Shown piece by piece: positions 6,528 through 8,818 of a DNA stretch of 8,818 nt. The translations under genes were made by a program, and so were the position numbers. The DNA is from an uncultured Megasphaera sp. (GTDB lineage Bacteria; Bacillota; Negativicutes; Veillonellales; Megasphaeraceae), in the NCBI RefSeq assembly GCF_900539295.1, contig NZ_UQBH01000044.1, positions 1-8,818 of the forward strand. Direction: 5' to 3'. The notes under the pieces were generated by a model, which saw nothing but the letters and a program-made list of their open reading frames with translations, ran no database searches and had not been told where the DNA came from. Each line of letters opens with the position of its first letter. The stretch's first letter is position 1.

Positions 6528-6550
6528 GCTATGAATGCTATGAAAATAGC
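6528..6550 (+). repeat. Short direct repeat and small hairpin before larA
   Basis: GCTATGAA occurs twice (6528-6535 and 6537-6544). The second copy forms a five-pair stem GCTAT-GAAA-ATAGC with a GAAA loop. It lies just upstream of the larA ribosome binding site. A role in mRNA processing or stability is possible but unproven. Confidence 0.3.
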
Positions 6551-6575
6551 GCGGATTTAGAAAGGGTGTGTACGT

Positions 6576-7859
6576 ATGCAGAAGTTTGCAGTGCCTTTTG
6601 GCAAAGAAAAAATCAATTTTGAACTGTCGGATGAACAGGTAGCCGGCGTTCTCGTTTCTCATGCTCACGAATATAAAGCACCGAAATCGGAAGAAGAACT
6701 CGTTGCCGATGCTTTGGCAAACCCCATTGGCAGCCCGAAACTGAGCGAATTGGCCAAAGGTAAAAAAACTTGCGTCATTATTTCCAGTGACCATACTCGT
6801 CCCGTACCGAGCCATGTCATCATGCCGCAGCTCCTGGCTGAACTGCGCAAAGGCAATCCGGATATCGACATTACGATCCTCATTGCAACGGGGATGCATC
6901 GCCCGACAACGCAGGATGAATTAGTAGCTAAATACGGTAAAGAAATTGCCGAACATGAAAAATTCTCCATCCATGTCAGCCGTAACGACGAAGACATGGT
7001 CAGTATCGGTACCTTGCCGTCCGGCGGCGAATGCCTCATCAACAAACTGGCTGCCAATGCAGACCTGCTCATTGCTGAAGGCTTCATTGAACCCCATTTC
7101 TTCGCCGGCATGTCCGGTGGCCGTAAATCCGTTTTGCCGGGCATTGCCAGCAAAATCACGGTTTTGGCTAACCACTGCTCCGAATTCATCGCCAGCCCCA
7201 ATGCCCGTACGGGTATCTTGAAAGGCAACCCGATCCACGAAGATATGCTCTATGCTGCTAAAGCTGCTAACCTGGCTTTCATCTGCAACGTCGTCATCGA
7301 TGCCGATAAGAAAGTCATCGCTGCTTTTGCCGGCGACCGCGAAGAAGCTCACTATGCCGGTGTTGACTTCGAAATGAAATTGGCCGGTGTTAAACCGATT
7401 CCGGCTGATATCGTCATCACGACTAACGGCGGCTATCCTTTGGACCAGAACATTTACCAGTCCGTAAAAGGCATGACGGCTGCTGAAGCTACATGTAAAG
7501 AAGGCGGCGTCATCATCGATGTATCGTCCTGCTCCGACGGTCACGGCGGCGAAGACTTCTACAACAACTTGAAGAATGCTACGTCCCTGCAGAAAGCCAT
7601 GGATGAAATCCTGGCCCGCGGCCGCAACGAAACGGTCTTTGACCAGTGGGAAGCTCAGATCCTCATGCGCATGCTCCTGCGGTTTACGATCATCATGGTT
7701 ACGGAAGCTCCGAAACAGATGATTGAAGATATGCACATGAAATATGCTTCGTCCATCGAAGAAGCTTTGGCTATGGCTAAAGACGTATTGGCTGAAAAAG
7801 GCGTTAAGGAACCGAAGATTACGGTTATTCCTGACGGCGTATCGGTCATCGTAAAATAA
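6576..7859 (+). CDS. larA: Nickel-dependent lactate racemase
   Basis: A 427-residue cytoplasmic enzyme interconverting L- and D-lactate with the nickel-pincer cofactor. The signature motifs are SDHTRPVPSH (71-80), ATGMHRPTT (104-112), EPHFFAGMSGGRKSVLPGI (172-190) and NH at 199-200. The residues known in Lactobacillus plantarum LarA fall at the same numbers here: D72, R75, H108, H174, K184 (the lysine that carries the cofactor), H200 (nickel ligand), Q295 and K298. This strongly supports an active racemase rather than a divergent LarA homologue. The ATG has AAAGGGTG (6561-6568) seven bases upstream. The gene follows the D-lactate dehydrogenase gene by 108 bases, so it would let the cell oxidise imported L-lactate by way of the D form. 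The cofactor genes larB, larC and larE are not in the window and must lie elsewhere for the enzyme to work. Confidence 0.93.
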   Translation: MQKFAVPFGKEKINFELSDEQVAGVLVSHAHEYKAPKSEEELVADALANPIGSPKLSELAKGKKTCVIISSDHTRPVPSHVIMPQLLAELRKGNPDIDITILIATGMHRPTTQDELVAKYGKEIAEHEKFSIHVSRNDEDMVSIGTLPSGGECLINKLAANADLLIAEGFIEPHFFAGMSGGRKSVLPGIASKITVLANHCSEFIASPNARTGILKGNPIHEDMLYAAKAANLAFICNVVIDADKKVIAAFAGDREEAHYAGVDFEMKLAGVKPIPADIVITTNGGYPLDQNIYQSVKGMTAAEATCKEGGVIIDVSSCSDGHGGEDFYNNLKNATSLQKAMDEILARGRNETVFDQWEAQILMRMLLRFTIIMVTEAPKQMIEDMHMKYASSIEEALAMAKDVLAEKGVKEPKITVIPDGVSVIVK

Positions 7860-7898
7860 GCTTTGCAGCTGATTGTTATAACTAACAAATGATGATAG

Positions 7899-7940
7899 AA
7901 CGGCTCTACAAAGGTGAACCCTTTGTGGGGCCGTTTTTGT
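7899..7940 (+). terminator. Rho-independent terminator after larA
   Basis: AACGGCTCTACAAAGG (7899-7914) pairs with CCTTTGTGGGGCCGTT (7920-7935). It is a 16-pair stem with two G-U pairs, a five-base loop TGAAC and a run of five T residues. It ends the lactate block. Confidence 0.92.
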
Positions 7941-7941
7941 C

Positions 7942-7970
7942 TTGCAATGACCTATAAAGTATCATATAAT
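7942..7970 (+). promoter_or_regulatory. Promoter of the terC-family gene
   Basis: A perfect -10 box TATAAT (7965-7970) lies 17 bases after TTGCAA (7942-7947), a four-of-six -35 match. Transcription would start near 7977. The ATG at 7969 overlaps this -10 box, so it would not be in the transcript. The leader of about 34 bases is too short for a yybP-ykoY manganese riboswitch, which controls some genes of this family. Confidence 0.65.
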
Positions 7971-8010
7971 GAGTGAGATATTGTTTTGGCAAGATAAAGG
8001 GGGAATTGCC

Positions 8011-8709
8011 TTGGCAGGCTTAGAAACAGCATTGGTGTTTGATATCACCATGATTCTGCAAGTAGTACTCATCGATTTGGCCTTAGGCGGTGACAATTCT
8101 ATCGTCATCGGCATGGCAGCCAAGAATCTGCCGGCTCATTTACAAAAGAAGGCTATTTTATATGGTACGGCAGGGGCCATTGTCCTGCGCTTTATCATGG
8201 CCTTCATCGTGTCCTGGCTGTTCCAGGTTCCATTTTTGAAGACCCTCGGCGCTGTCTTACTTGTTTTTATCGGCATCAAGCTTATCGGGGCCGATGAGGC
8301 CGCAGAAGATATCCACGTCGAAGCCAAGGACTCCTTGTGGGCAGCTGTGCGGACGATTATGATGGCCGATGCCCTCATGAGTTTAGACAACGTGCTGGGA
8401 ATCGTCGGTGTCACGAATAACCATTGGGGTCTTTTGATGTTCGGTATGCTCATTTCGGTTCCGATCATCGTCTTTGGCAGCACTGTCGTCGTTAAAGTTA
8501 TGAACCGTTTTCCTATTTTAGTCTATATCGGCGGAGCTATCCTCGGCTGGGCTTCCGGCGGTATGGTGGCAACGGACCCGTATTTAGCACAGTATGTCGG
8601 CTGGGCAGCTGCTAATCCGACAGCGATGAAGCTCGTCTTGTTGGGCGTTACCGTCGTCGGCGGTTTTCTCTGGAAATTCTTTCACCGGGGAGGGAAAATT
8701 GCGGCCTAG
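8011..8709 (+). CDS. TerC-family integral membrane protein
   Basis: A 232-residue membrane protein of the TerC family (YjbE/YkoY-like). It has about seven hydrophobic segments and the two acidic family motifs: DLALGGDNSIVI (22-33) and ADALMSLDNVLG (119-130). The aspartates and asparagines in these motifs are thought to bind a metal. Related Bacillus proteins take part in manganese export and in loading metal onto secreted enzymes, and others are linked to tellurite resistance. The substrate here is not shown by sequence. The start is placed at TTG 8011 because AAAGGGGGA (7996-8004) lies six bases upstream and the promoter -10 box covers the in-frame ATG at 7969, which also has no ribosome binding site. 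That longer reading would add 14 residues. It is a single gene with its own promoter. No terminator is visible before the tRNA promoter. Confidence 0.88.
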   Translation: MAGLETALVFDITMILQVVLIDLALGGDNSIVIGMAAKNLPAHLQKKAILYGTAGAIVLRFIMAFIVSWLFQVPFLKTLGAVLLVFIGIKLIGADEAAEDIHVEAKDSLWAAVRTIMMADALMSLDNVLGIVGVTNNHWGLLMFGMLISVPIIVFGSTVVVKVMNRFPILVYIGGAILGWASGGMVATDPYLAQYVGWAAANPTAMKLVLLGVTVVGGFLWKFFHRGGKIAA

Positions 8710-8722
8710 ATAAAGAAAAAAC

Positions 8723-8750
8723 TTGACATTTTCTTCCAGTGTGATATTAT
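8723..8750 (+). promoter_or_regulatory. Strong promoter of the tRNA-Pro gene
   Basis: A perfect -35 box TTGACA (8723-8728) is followed after 16 bases by TATTAT (8745-8750), with a TG one base upstream of it (extended -10). Transcription would begin near 8757, about nine bases before the mature tRNA. This is typical for a stable RNA promoter. Confidence 0.82.
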
Positions 8751-8765
8751 ATATAAGTCAGGTAA

Positions 8766-8818
8766 CGGGGCGTAGCGCAGTTTGGTAGCGCGCTTGGTTC
8801 GGGACTAAGAGGTCGCAG
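8766..8818 (+). tRNA. tRNA-Pro (anticodon CGG), truncated by window end
   Basis: The 5' acceptor strand CGGGGCG (8766-8772) is followed by a D arm with stem GCGC/GCGC (8775-8778, 8788-8791) and loop AGTTTGGTA. The anticodon arm CTTGG/CTAAG follows (8793-8797, 8805-8809), with one G-U pair. Its loop TTCGGGA puts CGG at 8800-8802, which reads CCG proline codons. The variable loop AGGTC and the first T-stem bases follow before the window ends. The T loop and 3' acceptor strand are missing. Confidence 0.9.

Noticed and set aside
6516..6550. Separate promoter for larA
   Set aside because: No pair of -35 and -10 boxes with acceptable match and spacing was found; TATGAA near 6539 has no usable -35.
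6921..7736. 271-residue open frame on the minus strand opposite larA
   Set aside because: It is a shadow of larA's codon pattern. It has no ribosome binding site or recognisable domain, and the plus strand encodes a well-supported enzyme.
7941..8010. yybP-ykoY manganese riboswitch before the TerC-family gene
   Set aside because: Only about 34 transcribed bases precede the start codon, which is too short for that fold.
1..8818. Mobile element, CRISPR array, toxin-antitoxin, phage or defence genes
   Set aside because: No transposase, integrase, regularly spaced repeats or small paired genes were seen; all coding regions are recognisable metabolism or membrane proteins.

Overview
The window reads as part of the chromosome of a low-to-medium GC, lactate-using anaerobe. 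My best guess is the Negativicutes, and Megasphaera (M. elsdenii or a close relative) in particular. The guess rests on the gene set: a lactate permease, an FAD-type D-lactate dehydrogenase and a nickel-dependent lactate racemase side by side. This is the physiology known for Megasphaera. Strong AAAGGGG/GGAGG ribosome binding sites and sigma-A type promoters fit a Firmicute-type cell. The assignment is inference, not a database match.

Layout. Bases 1 to about 50 are the 3' end of a 5S rRNA, followed by a strong terminator, so an rRNA operon ends here. After a gene-free stretch of about 440 bases comes a two-gene operon: a class I aminotransferase of the AspC/TyrB type (535-1788) and proC (1811-2611), closed by a terminator. 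Next is the lactate block, all on the plus strand: lctP permease (3039-4586, own promoter and terminator), FAD-linked D-lactate dehydrogenase (5046-6467, own promoter) and larA lactate racemase (6576-7859). A hairpin terminator or attenuator lies between dehydrogenase and racemase, and a strong terminator follows larA. A TerC-family membrane protein (8011-8709) has its own promoter. The window ends inside a tRNA-Pro(CGG) gene preceded by a near-consensus promoter.

How the genes work together. LctP imports lactate. LarA interconverts L- and D-lactate. The flavin dehydrogenase oxidises D-lactate to pyruvate. Together they let the cell burn both isomers with one dehydrogenase. The cofactor genes for LarA (larB, larC, larE) and the electron-transfer flavoprotein genes are not in the window.

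The most interesting non-coding signal is shared by the lctP and dehydrogenase promoters. Both carry the same 14-base string AAATGTAATTTACA, whose palindromic core ends in the -35 hexamer TTTACA, exactly 17 bases before a perfect TATAAT. This looks like a common operator for one lactate-responsive regulator, which is not encoded here. The dehydrogenase copy is a longer palindrome preceded by two ATGTAC motifs.

Four protein starts are placed downstream of the longest open frame, because ribosome binding sites and promoters decide them: the aminotransferase (535), lctP (3039), the dehydrogenase (5046) and terC (TTG at 8011). I found no mobile element, CRISPR array, phage gene or defence system. 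The protein-coding content is recognisable metabolism, so no wholly new system is claimed.
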